A DNA stretch of 64,000 nt from Sphingomonas sp. 32-62-10 (lineage in GTDB: Bacteria > Pseudomonadota > Alphaproteobacteria > Sphingomonadales > Sphingomonadaceae), in contig NCEE01000023.1 of assembly GCA_002280555.1 (NCBI GenBank), positions 82,989 to 146,988 on the forward strand. Direction: 5' to 3'. The notes beneath the pieces are model-generated. The model was not told where the DNA came from. It ran no database searches and saw only the letters and a list, made by a program, of their open reading frames with translations. The position numbers and the translations under genes were made by a program. Numbering within the stretch: the stretch's first letter is position 1; the number at the start of each line of letters is the position of its first letter. Shown piece by piece: positions 32,354-41,116 of the stretch.

Positions 32354-33950
32354 TCGCCACTGCCTCCGCCACCTTGATGCCGTCGACTGCCGCCGACAGG
32401 ATGCCGCCCGCATAGCCAGCGCCTTCACCCGCCGGGAACAGGCCCCTGGTGTTGAGGCTCTGGAAATCATCGCCCCGGGTAAATCGCACTGGGGATGACG
32501 TCCGCGTCTCGACTCCCGTCAGCACGACATCGGGGTGATCGTAACCGGGGATTTGCCGCCCAAACACGGGGATCGCCTCGCGCATCGCGGTGATGGCGAA
32601 ATCGGGTAAGCATTCGGCCAGATCGGTCATGTGTACGCCGGGGCGGTAGGAAGGGGTTACCGAGGCGAGTTTCTCGGATGGCTTGCCCGCCAGGAAATCG
32701 CCGAGCAACTGCGCGGGCGCCTTGTAGCTTGATCCGCCAGCAACATAGGCGCGCGATTCCCAGTGGCGCTGGAAATCGAGGCCCGCGAGCGGATCGCCGG
32801 GGTAATCGCGTTCAGGGTCGATCGCGACGACAAAGCCTGAATTGGCGTTGCGTTCGTTGCGCGAATATTGGCTCATCCCGTTGGTCGCGACGCGGCCTTC
32901 TTCGGACGTCGCGGCGACCACCGTGCCGCCGGGGCACATGCAGAAGCTGTAGACTGTCCGCCCGTTCGAGCAGTGATGCGAGATATGATATTCCGCAGCG
33001 CCGAGCACCGGATGCCCCGCGTGGATGCCGAAACGCGACTTGTCGATCCAGCTTTGCGGGTGCTCGATCCGTACCCCGATCGAAAAGGGTTTTGCCTCCA
33101 CGAACACGCCCGCCGCATGCAGCATCGCGAAGGTATCCCGCGCGCTGTGCCCGATCGCGAGCACCACGCGCTCGGCGGCCAGATAGCTGCCGTCTTGCAG
33201 GTGCAGCCCGCGCACATGACGCTCCCCGGTCGAATCGATGGCGATGTCGATGCCGTCGACCCGCGTGCCGAAGCGATATTCGCCGCCCAGTCCCTCGATC
33301 GTCTCGCGGATGCTCTCGACCATCGTCACCAGCCGGAAGGTGCCGATATGCGGGTGGGCTTCGGTCAGGATTTCAGCGGGCGCGCCTGCCTTCACGAACT
33401 CGGTCAGCACCTTGCGGTCGAGGTGGCGGGTGTCCTTGATCCGGCTATAGAGCTTGCCGTCGGAAAACGTCCCCGCGCCGCCTTCGCCGAACTGCGCATT
33501 CGATTCTGGGTTCAGCACGCCACGCCGCCACAGCCCCCAGGTATCCTTGGTGCGTTCACGCACCACCTTGCCGCGATCGAGGATGATCGGGCGATACCCC
33601 ATCTGCGCCAGGATCAGCGCCGCAAACAACCCGCACGGCCCAGTGCCAATCACCACCGGACGGGGGGCGCCAGCGGGGGCGGTCGCGACCATATGGTAGC
33701 GCGTATCGGGGGTCCGCTGGACGCGCTTGTCCTTGCGGCAGCGGGCGAGCACGGTATCCTCGCCCTTCACATTCACATCGATCGAATAGACCAACTGGAT
33801 ATCGGTCTTGTTCCGCGCATCATGCGCTCGGCGGGCGATAACGTATTTGATCAGCTCGCGTGGGGTGATCCGGAGCCGCTTGCAGATTGCCGCAGGAATG
33901 GCTTCGTCGGGATGGTGGAGCGGTAGGGAAACTTCGGTCAGGCGGAGCAT
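32331..33950 (-). CDS. FAD-dependent dehydrogenase of the COG2509 family
   Basis: A 539-residue flavoprotein. An N-terminal alpha/beta domain (1-90, RITPRELIKYVIARRAHDARNK) precedes the FAD-binding GTGPCGLFAALILAQMG (102-118) with its acidic LDRG end, then GVLNPESNAQFGEGGAGTFSDGKLYSR split across conserved glycines, and a C-terminal THGxFPAGEGAGYAGGI-type segment (GLFPAGEGAGYAGGILSAA). COG2509 proteins are widespread uncharacterised NAD(P)/FAD oxidoreductases. Its length and motif order are normal. The 3' end overlaps the GST gene by 23 bp in convergent orientation. Confidence 0.92.
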   Translation of the reverse strand: MLRLTEVSLPLHHPDEAIPAAICKRLRITPRELIKYVIARRAHDARNKTDIQLVYSIDVNVKGEDTVLARCRKDKRVQRTPDTRYHMVATAPAGAPRPVVIGTGPCGLFAALILAQMGYRPIILDRGKVVRERTKDTWGLWRRGVLNPESNAQFGEGGAGTFSDGKLYSRIKDTRHLDRKVLTEFVKAGAPAEILTEAHPHIGTFRLVTMVESIRETIEGLGGEYRFGTRVDGIDIAIDSTGERHVRGLHLQDGSYLAAERVVLAIGHSARDTFAMLHAAGVFVEAKPFSIGVRIEHPQSWIDKSRFGIHAGHPVLGAAEYHISHHCSNGRTVYSFCMCPGGTVVAATSEEGRVATNGMSQYSRNERNANSGFVVAIDPERDYPGDPLAGLDFQRHWESRAYVAGGSSYKAPAQLLGDFLAGKPSEKLASVTPSYRPGVHMTDLAECLPDFAITAMREAIPVFGRQIPGYDHPDVVLTGVETRTSSPVRFTRGDDFQSLNTRGLFPAGEGAGYAGGILSAAVDGIKVAEAVAISLGHAG

Positions 33951-34008
33951 GGCCCCGCCTGTACCGGTTCATGTGTCTCGACGCTATCGATTGAACGTCG
34001 TGCTAGTT

Positions 34009-34827
34009 TCAGGCCGTCGCCGCTTGCTCCAGCGCCGCAGCCCGTCGCCCGACTACCGCCTCGAAGCGCTCATGATATTTCGGGTTCTCGGTGCCCATCA
34101 CTCGGTCCCAGAAGGTGAAGTACAGTCCGAAATTATAGCGACCCTCAGTATGGTGTAGATCGTGATGTGTCGTCGTGGTGAGCCAGCCGGTCCAGGGCGA
34201 CCGGGTGAACCCGCTCCAAGCGAGCTCATAGCCCGAATGGCCGATCACGTTGCGCGCGATCTGGTGGCCCAGAAAGATGAAGATCGCCCAGGGCTGCATC
34301 GGCACGATATTGGCGACGATGAGAAACATGATCGGCACATAGATGCTTTCGAACACCGCCTCGATCGGCGCGAAGCTATAGGCTGCCCAGCTGGTCGGCG
34401 TGCGGCTGACATGGTGGGTGGCATGCGCGCGGCGGAACAGTGCCTTCAGGTGCAGCGCGCGATGCATCCAATAGAACCAGGCATCGTGCATGATCACCAT
34501 GACGATCACCTGGACGATCATGATGCTCAGCACTGGCGTGCCTCTCGCGACCGGCAGCCAGCCGGCATGAAACATCGCAAAGGACAGCAGGTTGACAAGG
34601 GAGAAGACGAGAATCGTTTCGAAAGACCGGCGAAACTCACGCCAGCGATCGGCGAGCGTGGCCCTGTTGCGCTGGATGCGGCGGTGCTCGATCCATCGGC
34701 TCAACAAGGCATAGACGATTGTCGCCCCGGCCGCCGCGATCAGATAACGGGTAAACTCGATCTGCACGGCCCAGCGAATGTCATTGACGATGACTAGCAG
34801 AAACTCGGTCGACAGGAACTGATCCAC
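34009..34827 (-). CDS. Sterol desaturase / fatty acid hydroxylase family membrane protein
   Basis: A 272-residue integral-membrane di-iron enzyme. The eight-histidine motif is visible as H114 and H122-H126 (HDAWFYWMHRALH), HATHH (135-139), and HHDLHH with HTEGRYNFG in the C-terminal third. Membrane helices lie at about 27-45, 72-92 and 98-116 with more around 160-195. Family members hydroxylate or desaturate sterols, carotenoids or fatty acids; the substrate here is unknown. A GTG start at 34827 follows GAGGAGA by six bases. It lies downstream of, and on the same strand as, the membrane-bound AraC regulator, 95 bp apart. Confidence 0.9.
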   Translation of the reverse strand: MDQFLSTEFLLVIVNDIRWAVQIEFTRYLIAAAGATIVYALLSRWIEHRRIQRNRATLADRWREFRRSFETILVFSLVNLLSFAMFHAGWLPVARGTPVLSIMIVQVIVMVIMHDAWFYWMHRALHLKALFRRAHATHHVSRTPTSWAAYSFAPIEAVFESIYVPIMFLIVANIVPMQPWAIFIFLGHQIARNVIGHSGYELAWSGFTRSPWTGWLTTTTHHDLHHTEGRYNFGLYFTFWDRVMGTENPKYHERFEAVVGRRAAALEQAATA

Positions 34828-34922
34828 GGGTGTCTCCTCGGATAACGATCGGTTCGCTATGGTGCGCAGCCGTGTCGTTGGTCGCTGCGAACTCGAAAAT
34901 CTGCAATCGATTTCGGAATCGA

Positions 34923-35975
34923 TCAGCTTTTTTCAGTAAACATCGTTCGTCGGAAATCGCTGGGCGGTTGCCCCTCTGCGTCCCGGAACGCCCGGTTGAA
35001 CGGGGCAAGGCTGCCATAACCAAGGTCCATCGCGATCGTCAGGATGGGCAGATCGACGCGTGCCGGATCAGCGAGCACGCGCTTTGCCTCGGCAATCCGA
35101 TGGTGGTTGAGGAAGGCCGAGAAGTTGCGATAGCCGAGTCGCTGGTTGATCAACGCGCGCAGCCGGTGTTCGGGCGTGCCGAGCCGATCGGCAAGCACCC
35201 CAATGCTCATGCCCGATTCGCGGTAGATCCCCTGCACCATTGCCGCGTCGAGCTTTCGCTTCAGTACGCTTTCCGACGGTGTCAGTGCAGGGGCGGGCGG
35301 ATGATCGTCCGCAGTCTGGGGTTCGAACAAGATATCGGCATCGCTTTGCAACAGCGCTGCGCCCATCGCCGTCGTTGCAACCAGAATGGCGAAAGCCTGA
35401 GGCAGGGTAACGATAACGCCGGTATGCCGGAACCCGAAGATCATCTCGATCACCAGCACCATCAGGGCAAGCGTGCCTACCACGATGACAAAGCCGACGC
35501 GCAAACGCCGCCGCTTCTCGATCAGGTCATCACCGCGCTCGCTGACCGCGATCACAATCGCATGTGCCGCCATTGCCAGTGATGTGCCGCGCTGCACGAT
35601 GCCAAGCCCCAGGCCAAGCGTATTGTCCACCGGACCGGCAATGCCGAAACCGATCCAGCAGCCGATCAGCGTGACCAGACCCGCGATCACCGCCAGCCGG
35701 TTGAGCGGGCGTTCGAAAAGCAGATGTGCAAACACCCACAGCATCATCGGCGTTGCCTGCGCCGCGAGCTGGATCAGCGCCCATACCGGCCCCCGCTCCG
35801 GAAGCCGTACCGGTGTCGCGAGGATCAGATAGGCGCAGATGCACGCTAGCAGTGCGACAGTCGCGGCCCGGATCGGGCGAGGCGCATGGCCGCGGCCAAT
35901 GACGACGGCAATCAGCAACAGCTGCCCGATCGTCAGCAGGCGCATCGCGCTGTCGAGGAGGAGCAGGCGGGTCAT
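34923..35975 (-). CDS. Membrane-anchored AraC-family transcriptional regulator
   Basis: A 350-residue protein. Residues 1-220 contain about seven hydrophobic helices (LLTIGQLLLIAVVIG, ATVALLACICAYLILA, LVTLIGCWIGFGIAG and others). Residues about 240-345 form an AraC helix-turn-helix domain (MSIGVLADRLGTPEHRLRALINQRLGYRNFSAFLNHHRI region, then ILTIAMDLGYGSLAPFNRAFRDAEGQPPSDFR split by its two HTHs). This 7TM-AraC architecture is common in Bacteroidetes and sphingomonads and implies signal perception at the membrane. ATG 35975 begins directly before the first helix; no strong ribosome binding site. It may control the sterol-desaturase gene downstream. Confidence 0.87.
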   Translation of the reverse strand: MTRLLLLDSAMRLLTIGQLLLIAVVIGRGHAPRPIRAATVALLACICAYLILATPVRLPERGPVWALIQLAAQATPMMLWVFAHLLFERPLNRLAVIAGLVTLIGCWIGFGIAGPVDNTLGLGLGIVQRGTSLAMAAHAIVIAVSERGDDLIEKRRRLRVGFVIVVGTLALMVLVIEMIFGFRHTGVIVTLPQAFAILVATTAMGAALLQSDADILFEPQTADDHPPAPALTPSESVLKRKLDAAMVQGIYRESGMSIGVLADRLGTPEHRLRALINQRLGYRNFSAFLNHHRIAEAKRVLADPARVDLPILTIAMDLGYGSLAPFNRAFRDAEGQPPSDFRRTMFTEKS

Positions 35976-36114
35976 GATCGGGCTTATGCAATCCGATCCG
36001 CCCAGCGTCCATCGCCGCTTTGGCACTAGCTTGGCACCCGGATCACGTGGCCGTGCGTTGAAGCACTGATGGAAGCCGCCTGCGCGTTGCGGGCTGGCGA
36101 TGTGGAGTACCGAA

Positions 36115-36570
36115 ATGGATCGTTCGTTGTTGGTGGTTATCGGTTTGGGCGTGATGCTGGGCGGGTGTGGCGACCAGAAGCCCGATTTCGATCCGAACAG
36201 CGTGCAGCTGGCGCCCAATGGCAAATCGGTACCGCCAAGCAAGGCAACCCCGGCGCCGAGCGCCGCGGCGATGGCTTTGCTCCCCTTCGAAGGAAGCTGG
36301 GGGCGCACCCCTGCCGATTGCGACCTGAGCAATGATGACCGGCGCGGCACGCTGAAGATCGAAAAGGGGCGGGTCGATTACTATGCCGCCGGTGGGCCGA
36401 TCGAACGGATCGTCGCGAAAACGCCGACCAGCATCACGCTTGATCTGCGGTTGACGGGTTTCGGGCAGGCATCGCTGGTGCGCACGACCTACACGCTGGA
36501 AGTCGCGGGCACCCGTTTGCTGCGCACCGACCTGTCGCCACCGGCTCGCGTCCAGTATACGCGCTGCTGA
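36115..36570 (+). CDS. Predicted lipoprotein of unknown function
   Basis: A 151-residue protein with lipobox LGGC (C18). A Pro/Ser/Ala-rich linker (about 35-55) precedes a small domain starting LPFEGSWGRTPADCDLSNDDRRG, with alternating beta pattern (GTLKIEKGRVDYYA, ITLDLRLTGFG, TTYTLEVAGTRLLR) and a final cysteine (TRC), which may pair with C78-region cysteine. The segment SWGxTPADCD resembles small secreted proteins of sphingomonads that start with an EGxWxxxxxxC motif, but no family name is certain. GGAG lies eight bases before ATG 36115, preferred to ATG 36100. Confidence 0.7.
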   Translation: MDRSLLVVIGLGVMLGGCGDQKPDFDPNSVQLAPNGKSVPPSKATPAPSAAAMALLPFEGSWGRTPADCDLSNDDRRGTLKIEKGRVDYYAAGGPIERIVAKTPTSITLDLRLTGFGQASLVRTTYTLEVAGTRLLRTDLSPPARVQYTRC

Positions 36571-36629
36571 CGCTGCATTTACCGAAACGGCGGCTTCAAA
36601 GCGTGTACGAATTCGCCTAAGGGCGTCGC

Positions 36630-37790
36630 ATGACCCAACTCGACCTTGCCCCCCAATTCGACCTTACCGACGATCAGCGCGAGATTCAGGATCTGGCGCG
36701 CAAGTTCACCGCCGATCGGATCACGCCCTTTGCCGGCGAATGGGACGAAAAACATATCTTTCCGCGCGACACGATCAAGGAAGCGGCCGAGCTCGGCTTT
36801 GCGGCGATCTATGTCAGCGAGGAATCGGGTGGGATCAATCTGGGCCGGCTGGAAGCGGCGCTGATTATGGAGGCGATGGCCTATGGTTGCCCATCGACCA
36901 GCGCCTTTATCAGCATCCACAATATGGCGGCCTGGATGATCGACCGGTTCGGGTCGGCCGAGGTCAAGGCCAAGTATCTGCCCGATCTGGTGTCGATGGA
37001 AACGATCGCCAGCTATTGCCTGACCGAGCCCGGCAGCGGCTCCGACGCAGCCGCGCTGAAGACCCGCGCGGTGCGGGATGGTGATCATTATGTCGTCACC
37101 GGCACAAAGCAGTTCATCTCGGGCGCTGGCGAGAACGACGTCTACGTCACGATGGTCCGCACCGGCGAGGACGGGCCGAAGGGCATTTCCTGCCTTGTCA
37201 TCGAAAAGGACATGCCCGGCGTGTCGTTCGGCGCGAATGAGCGCAAGCTCGGCTGGCATTCGCAGCCGACGCGGCAAGTGATCCTGGAGGAAGTCCGCGT
37301 GCCCTTCGCCAACCGCGTGGGCGGTGAAGGGGAGGGGTTCCGCATCGCGATGATGGGGCTCGACGGCGGGCGGCTGAACATCGGTGCCTGCTCGCTCGGC
37401 GGGGCGCAGCGCTGCCTTGACGAGGCGATTGGCTATACCCGCGATCGCAAGCAGTTCGGCACCGCGATCAGCGATTTTCAGAACACCCAGTTCATGCTCG
37501 CCGACATGGCGACCGATCTGGAGGCGGCACGTGCGCTGCTCTACATGGCCGCCGCGAAGGTAACGGCGAATGCCCCCGACAAGACCAAGTTCGCGGCGAT
37601 GGCGAAGCGGCTCGCGACCGATACGGGCTCAGCAGTGGTCGATCGCGCGTTGCAGCTGCATGGCGGCTATGGCTATCTGATGGACTATCCGATCGAACGC
37701 TTCTGGCGCGATTTGCGCGTGCATTCGATCCTGGAGGGCACCAATCAGGTGATGCGGATGATTGTGGGGCGGGAACTGACCCGGCAATAG
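36630..37790 (+). CDS. Acyl-CoA dehydrogenase, probably isobutyryl-CoA dehydrogenase
   Basis: A 386-residue FAD acyl-CoA dehydrogenase. The N-terminal helix domain has FDLTDDQREIQDLARKF, the FAD/substrate motif CLTEPGSGSDAAALKT is intact, and the C-terminal helices contain RKQFGTAISDFQNTQF and ILEGTNQVMRMIVGREL. The next genes encode 3-hydroxyisobutyryl-CoA hydrolase, enoyl-CoA hydratase and 3-hydroxyisobutyrate dehydrogenase, the following three steps of valine degradation. On that basis it should oxidise isobutyryl-CoA to methacrylyl-CoA. AAGGG lies about seven bases before ATG 36630. A family-D palindrome separates it from the next gene. Confidence 0.88.
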   Translation: MTQLDLAPQFDLTDDQREIQDLARKFTADRITPFAGEWDEKHIFPRDTIKEAAELGFAAIYVSEESGGINLGRLEAALIMEAMAYGCPSTSAFISIHNMAAWMIDRFGSAEVKAKYLPDLVSMETIASYCLTEPGSGSDAAALKTRAVRDGDHYVVTGTKQFISGAGENDVYVTMVRTGEDGPKGISCLVIEKDMPGVSFGANERKLGWHSQPTRQVILEEVRVPFANRVGGEGEGFRIAMMGLDGGRLNIGACSLGGAQRCLDEAIGYTRDRKQFGTAISDFQNTQFMLADMATDLEAARALLYMAAAKVTANAPDKTKFAAMAKRLATDTGSAVVDRALQLHGGYGYLMDYPIERFWRDLRVHSILEGTNQVMRMIVGRELTRQ

Positions 37791-37800
37791 GCAATTTGGG

Positions 37801-37849
37801 CTCCCGCGAAGGCGGGAGCCCGGTCTGGACCCCCACCTTCGCGGGGGTA
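37801..37849. repeat. Intergenic palindrome (family D)
   Basis: CTCCCGCGAAGGCGGGAG hairpin followed by CCCCACCTTCGCGGGGG hairpin, about 49 bp, ending just before the ribosome binding site of the HIBYL-CoA hydrolase gene. A related copy is at 59051-59101 inside the atp operon. Confidence 0.85.
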
Positions 37850-37860
37850 CAAGGAGGCAC

Positions 37861-38904
37861 ATGAGCACTGACGTCCTCACCCAGCGCGAAAGCAACATCG
37901 CCCGCATCCGCTTGAACCGGCCCGGCGCGATCCATGCGCTTAACACCGCGATGTGTGCGGCGATGCTGGAAGCGTTGGAAGCCTGGCGCGTCGATATCGG
38001 GATCGAGGCCGTCCTGATCGACCACGCCGAAGGTCGCGGCTTCTGCGCCGGTGGTGACATCCGCATGCTCGCGATGAGCGGTGCGAAGGACGGGGTGGAG
38101 GCGCGGGCCTTCTTCCACACCGAGTACCGCATGAACCACAAACTGTTCACCTATGTGAAGCCGGTCGTGGCGTTCATGGACGGGATCACGATGGGCGGCG
38201 GCGTGGGCATATCGCTGCCCTGCCGCTACCGCATCGCCACCGAGAATACCCGGCTGGCGATGCCCGAGACCGGCATCGGGCTGTTTCCCGATGTTGGCGG
38301 TGGCTGGTATCTCTCACGGCTGCCGGGGCGGATGGGGCAGTTTCTGGCGCTCACCGGGCACCGGCTCGACGGGGCGGAGTGTTTCGCGCTTGGATTGGCA
38401 ACACATTATTTGCCGAGCGCGTCGCTCGACGAGGCGAAGGCGCGGATTATTGCCGATCCCCGATCGATCGATGCTATTCTCGGGGATCTCGCTGTGACCC
38501 CGCCCGACGCAAAGATCATCGCGCATCAGGGGGAGATCGATCGCCTGTTCGCGTCGGATGTTCTCGAAGACGTGTTCGCGGCGCTTGAAGCCGATCGGGG
38601 CGATTGGGCGCAAGCGCAGTTGAAGCTGCTGCGCACCAAATCCCCGCAGACGATGAAGGTCTCGCTCCGCCTGCTCCACGAAGGCGCGCTGATGCATGAT
38701 TTCGCCGATGAAATGCGGCAGGAATATGCGGTCGGCTGCCGTGTGGTGCAGCGCCATGATTTTCTCGAAGGCGTGCGTGCGGTGATCATCGACAAGGATA
38801 ATGCGCCGCGCTGGAATCCCGATACGCCGGAAGGGGTGACCGACCACGTTATCGACCAGATTTTTGCGCCGCTGCCTGAAGATGAGGCGTGGATGCCCCA
38901 CTAA
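37861..38904 (+). CDS. 3-hydroxyisobutyryl-CoA hydrolase (crotonase superfamily)
   Basis: A 347-residue crotonase-fold enzyme, longer than typical hydratases by the C-terminal extension seen in 3-hydroxyisobutyryl-CoA hydrolases. The oxyanion-hole segments are GRGFCAGGDIRML (about 58-70) and MDGITMGGGVGIS, and the active-site region MPETGIGLFPDVGGGWYLSRLPG carries the conserved acidic residues (E and D) of the hydrolase branch. It releases free 3-hydroxyisobutyrate, the substrate of the MmsB enzyme encoded two genes later. AAGGAGG is directly upstream of ATG 37861. Part of the valine cluster. Confidence 0.92.
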   Translation: MSTDVLTQRESNIARIRLNRPGAIHALNTAMCAAMLEALEAWRVDIGIEAVLIDHAEGRGFCAGGDIRMLAMSGAKDGVEARAFFHTEYRMNHKLFTYVKPVVAFMDGITMGGGVGISLPCRYRIATENTRLAMPETGIGLFPDVGGGWYLSRLPGRMGQFLALTGHRLDGAECFALGLATHYLPSASLDEAKARIIADPRSIDAILGDLAVTPPDAKIIAHQGEIDRLFASDVLEDVFAALEADRGDWAQAQLKLLRTKSPQTMKVSLRLLHEGALMHDFADEMRQEYAVGCRVVQRHDFLEGVRAVIIDKDNAPRWNPDTPEGVTDHVIDQIFAPLPEDEAWMPH

Positions 38905-38916
38905 CCAACATCCCGC

Positions 38917-38995
38917 GTCACCCCGGCCCTGAGCCGGGGTCCCGCTGCCTTGGGCGGCAGGAAGAAGCGGGACCCCGGGTCAAGCCCGGGGTGAC
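38917..38995. repeat. Intergenic palindrome (family B)
   Basis: Begins GTCACCCCGGCCCTGAGCCG and ends CAAGCCCGGGGTGAC, with inner GGTCCCGCTGCC and GCGGGACC segments. It fills most of the gap between two genes of the valine cluster. Confidence 0.85.
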
Positions 38996-39010
38996 GAAAG
39001 AGAGAAAGAC

Positions 39011-39787
39011 ATGACCACCTACGAAACACTCCTTGTCGAACAGCGTGGCGCCGTCACGCTCATCACGCTCAATCGCCCGCAGGCGCTGAACGCGCTCAAC
39101 AGCCAGGTGTTGGCCGAGCTGATCGCCGCGCTGGAGGCGTTCGATGTCGATCCGTCGCAGGGGTGCGCGGTCCTGACTGGATCCGAAAAAGCCTTTGCTG
39201 CGGGTGCGGACATCAAGGAAATGCAGGCAATGGGGTTTGCCGAGATGTTCGGCACCAATCATTTCGCTGGCTATGACCGCGTCACCGCCACGCGCAAGCC
39301 GATCATCGCTGCCGTTGCGGGCTATGCGCTCGGCGGCGGGTGCGAGGTCGCGATGATGTGCGACTTCATCCTGGCCGCCGATACCGCCAAGTTCGGCCAG
39401 CCGGAGATCAAGCTAGCCGTCTCTCCGGGCATGGGCGGTTCGCAGCGGCTTGCCCGCGCGGTCGGCAAGGCCAAGGCGATGGAGATGTGCCTGACTGGCC
39501 GGATGATGGATGCCGCAGAGGCCGAGCGCGCCGGGCTGGTGAGCCGGGTCGTCCCTGCTGCCGAGCTGATCGACGAGGCTATGAAAACCGCCACGACGAT
39601 TGCGGCAATGGCCCCGCTTGCCGTCAAGGCGAACAAGGAAATGGTCAACACTGCGTTCGAGACCGGGCTGACGCAGGGCATCCTTTTCGAACGCCGGCTG
39701 TTTCATGGACTGTTCGGGACGGAAGACCAAAAGGAAGGCATGGCAGCCTTTGTTGAAAAGCGCGCCGGTGTCTGGACGGGGAAGTAG
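39011..39787 (+). CDS. Enoyl-CoA hydratase
   Basis: A 258-residue crotonase. It has EKAFAAGADIKEM (about 58-70) and YALGGGCEVAMMCD forming the oxyanion hole, and both catalytic glutamates are in the expected places (in GGGCEVAMM and GQPEIKLAVSPGMGG). The sequence is close to short-chain enoyl-CoA hydratases (EchA/FadB1x type). In this cluster it probably hydrates methacrylyl-CoA to 3-hydroxyisobutyryl-CoA, between the dehydrogenase and the hydrolase. GAAAGAC-type ribosome binding site AAAGAGAG precedes ATG 39011. It ends one base before the mmsB start codon region (two bases apart). Confidence 0.93.
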   Translation: MTTYETLLVEQRGAVTLITLNRPQALNALNSQVLAELIAALEAFDVDPSQGCAVLTGSEKAFAAGADIKEMQAMGFAEMFGTNHFAGYDRVTATRKPIIAAVAGYALGGGCEVAMMCDFILAADTAKFGQPEIKLAVSPGMGGSQRLARAVGKAKAMEMCLTGRMMDAAEAERAGLVSRVVPAAELIDEAMKTATTIAAMAPLAVKANKEMVNTAFETGLTQGILFERRLFHGLFGTEDQKEGMAAFVEKRAGVWTGK

Positions 39788-39788
39788 C

Positions 39789-40769
39789 ATGACGAGCATT
39801 GCATTTATCGGCCTGGGCAATATGGGCGGCGGCATGGCCGCGAACCTGGCGAAGGCCGGCCATGATGTTCGCGCGTTCGATCTGTCACCCGATGCGCTTG
39901 ATCGCGCCAAGGCGGCGGGTTGCCTGCCCGTGGCAAGCGCTGCCGCAGCCGTCGATGGCGCCGAAGTGGTCGTGACGATGCTGCCCGCTGGCAGTCATGT
40001 CGAAATGGTCTGCACTGATGAGGTGTTTCCGGCCGCCGCGCCCAACACGCTGTTGATCGATTGTTCGACGATCGATGTCGCGACCGCCAAACGCGTAGCA
40101 GAGGCTGCGCATGCCAAGGGTCTGGTCGCGGTCGATGCGCCGGTTTCGGGCGGGATCGCGGCGGCCAATGCAGGCAGTCTGACCTTCATGGTCGGCGGCA
40201 GCGAGATCGGGTTCGAACGCGCTGAAGTGATCCTGTCAGCCATGGGCAAGGCGGTGATCCATGCAGGTGGCAACGGCGCGGGGCAGGCCGCCAAGATCTG
40301 CAACAACATGCTGCTCGGCGCATCGATGATTGCCACATGCGAGGCATTTCTGCTGGCCGAAAAACTGGGACTGAGCGCCCAGAAATTCTTCGATATTTCC
40401 AGCGTGTCATCGGGCCAGAACTGGTCGATGACGAGCTATTGCCCGGTACCGGGTGTCGGCCCGCAAACCCCGGCCGATCATGACTATCAAGGCGGCTTTG
40501 CCGTCGCGCTGATGCTGAAGGACCTGAAACTGGCACGTCAGGCAGCGCAGGGCGCGGACGCGTCAACCCCGATGGGCGAACGCGCTGCTGAACTTTATCA
40601 GCGCTTTGCCGATCAGGGCTATGGCGGCCTGGATTTTTCCGGCATCATCCGGATGCTGGCGGCGCCCATGATGCCGATATCTTCGGCCTTAGGCACGCTT
40701 TCGGTCAGGATCATGCAAGGATCGCGAAAACGTGATCTCGCGCAGATTTCCCATTTATCGCCTTCGTGA
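39789..40769 (+). CDS. mmsB: 3-hydroxyisobutyrate dehydrogenase, with aberrant C-terminal tail
   Basis: A 326-residue beta-hydroxyacid dehydrogenase. It has the NAD loop IAFIGLGNMGGGMAANL (residues 4-20), the substrate motif APVSGGIAAANAGSLTFMVGG, catalytic lysine in GQAAKICNNMLLG, and a C-terminal helical region with NWSMTSYCPVPG. It oxidises 3-hydroxyisobutyrate to methylmalonate semialdehyde in valine degradation. Family members end shortly after the FSGIIRML motif (residues about 283-290). Here 36 further residues follow, read from the antisense strand of the convergent crystallin-like gene, so the native stop appears to have been lost. Starts two bases after the hydratase stop codon. Confidence 0.92.
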   Translation: MTSIAFIGLGNMGGGMAANLAKAGHDVRAFDLSPDALDRAKAAGCLPVASAAAAVDGAEVVVTMLPAGSHVEMVCTDEVFPAAAPNTLLIDCSTIDVATAKRVAEAAHAKGLVAVDAPVSGGIAAANAGSLTFMVGGSEIGFERAEVILSAMGKAVIHAGGNGAGQAAKICNNMLLGASMIATCEAFLLAEKLGLSAQKFFDISSVSSGQNWSMTSYCPVPGVGPQTPADHDYQGGFAVALMLKDLKLARQAAQGADASTPMGERAAELYQRFADQGYGGLDFSGIIRMLAAPMMPISSALGTLSVRIMQGSRKRDLAQISHLSPS

Positions 40770-40984
40770 ATCCCGATGCTGCCGATATTCCACTGCAACG
40801 ATACAATCGGCGTTTCCTGATTGATGGCATAGCTCTGACCATCATAGTCGACGAGCTTGTAAAAAACTATTTCACCTTTCAACACGCCGGATTTTTTGAC
40901 TTTTTCCGCCGATTCAGCCGTTGCGGTAAACGAGAACGCGGCCATGCTGGCGATGGCTGCCAATTTCCTTATCAGAACCCCCAT
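40619..40984 (-). CDS. Exported beta/gamma-crystallin-like protein
   Basis: A 121-residue protein with a signal peptide (residues 1-23, MAAFSFTATA). The mature part resembles the beta/gamma-crystallin-related domain: GEIVFYKLVDYDGQSYAI gives the F/Y-x-x-x-x-Y/F-x-G core, then IGSIGIHEGDKWEICARSRFRDPC with the W-x-x-C...C pair, and IGIMGAASIRMM as the last strand. Bacterial members bind calcium or act as envelope or inhibitor proteins; the function is unknown here. The last residues (PEKSRPP) lie antisense to the end of mmsB, and the 3' ends of the two genes overlap by 151 bp. ATG 40984 follows a GGGGGG tract by five bases. Confidence 0.7.
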   Translation of the reverse strand: MGVLIRKLAAIASMAAFSFTATAESAEKVKKSGVLKGEIVFYKLVDYDGQSYAINQETPIVSLQWNIGSIGIHEGDKWEICARSRFRDPCMILTESVPKAEDIGIMGAASIRMMPEKSRPP

Positions 40985-41116
40985 TTTGCCCCCCATTTGG
41001 TATATTACCAATTGATGATGCTATGTCCGAAGCGGGGGGCGTGCAAGATATCAAGTTTGGCATTACGAACGCAGCAAAATGCGCAGTAGCGCTTCGATTT
41101 TAGGGGGAAGCACGGT

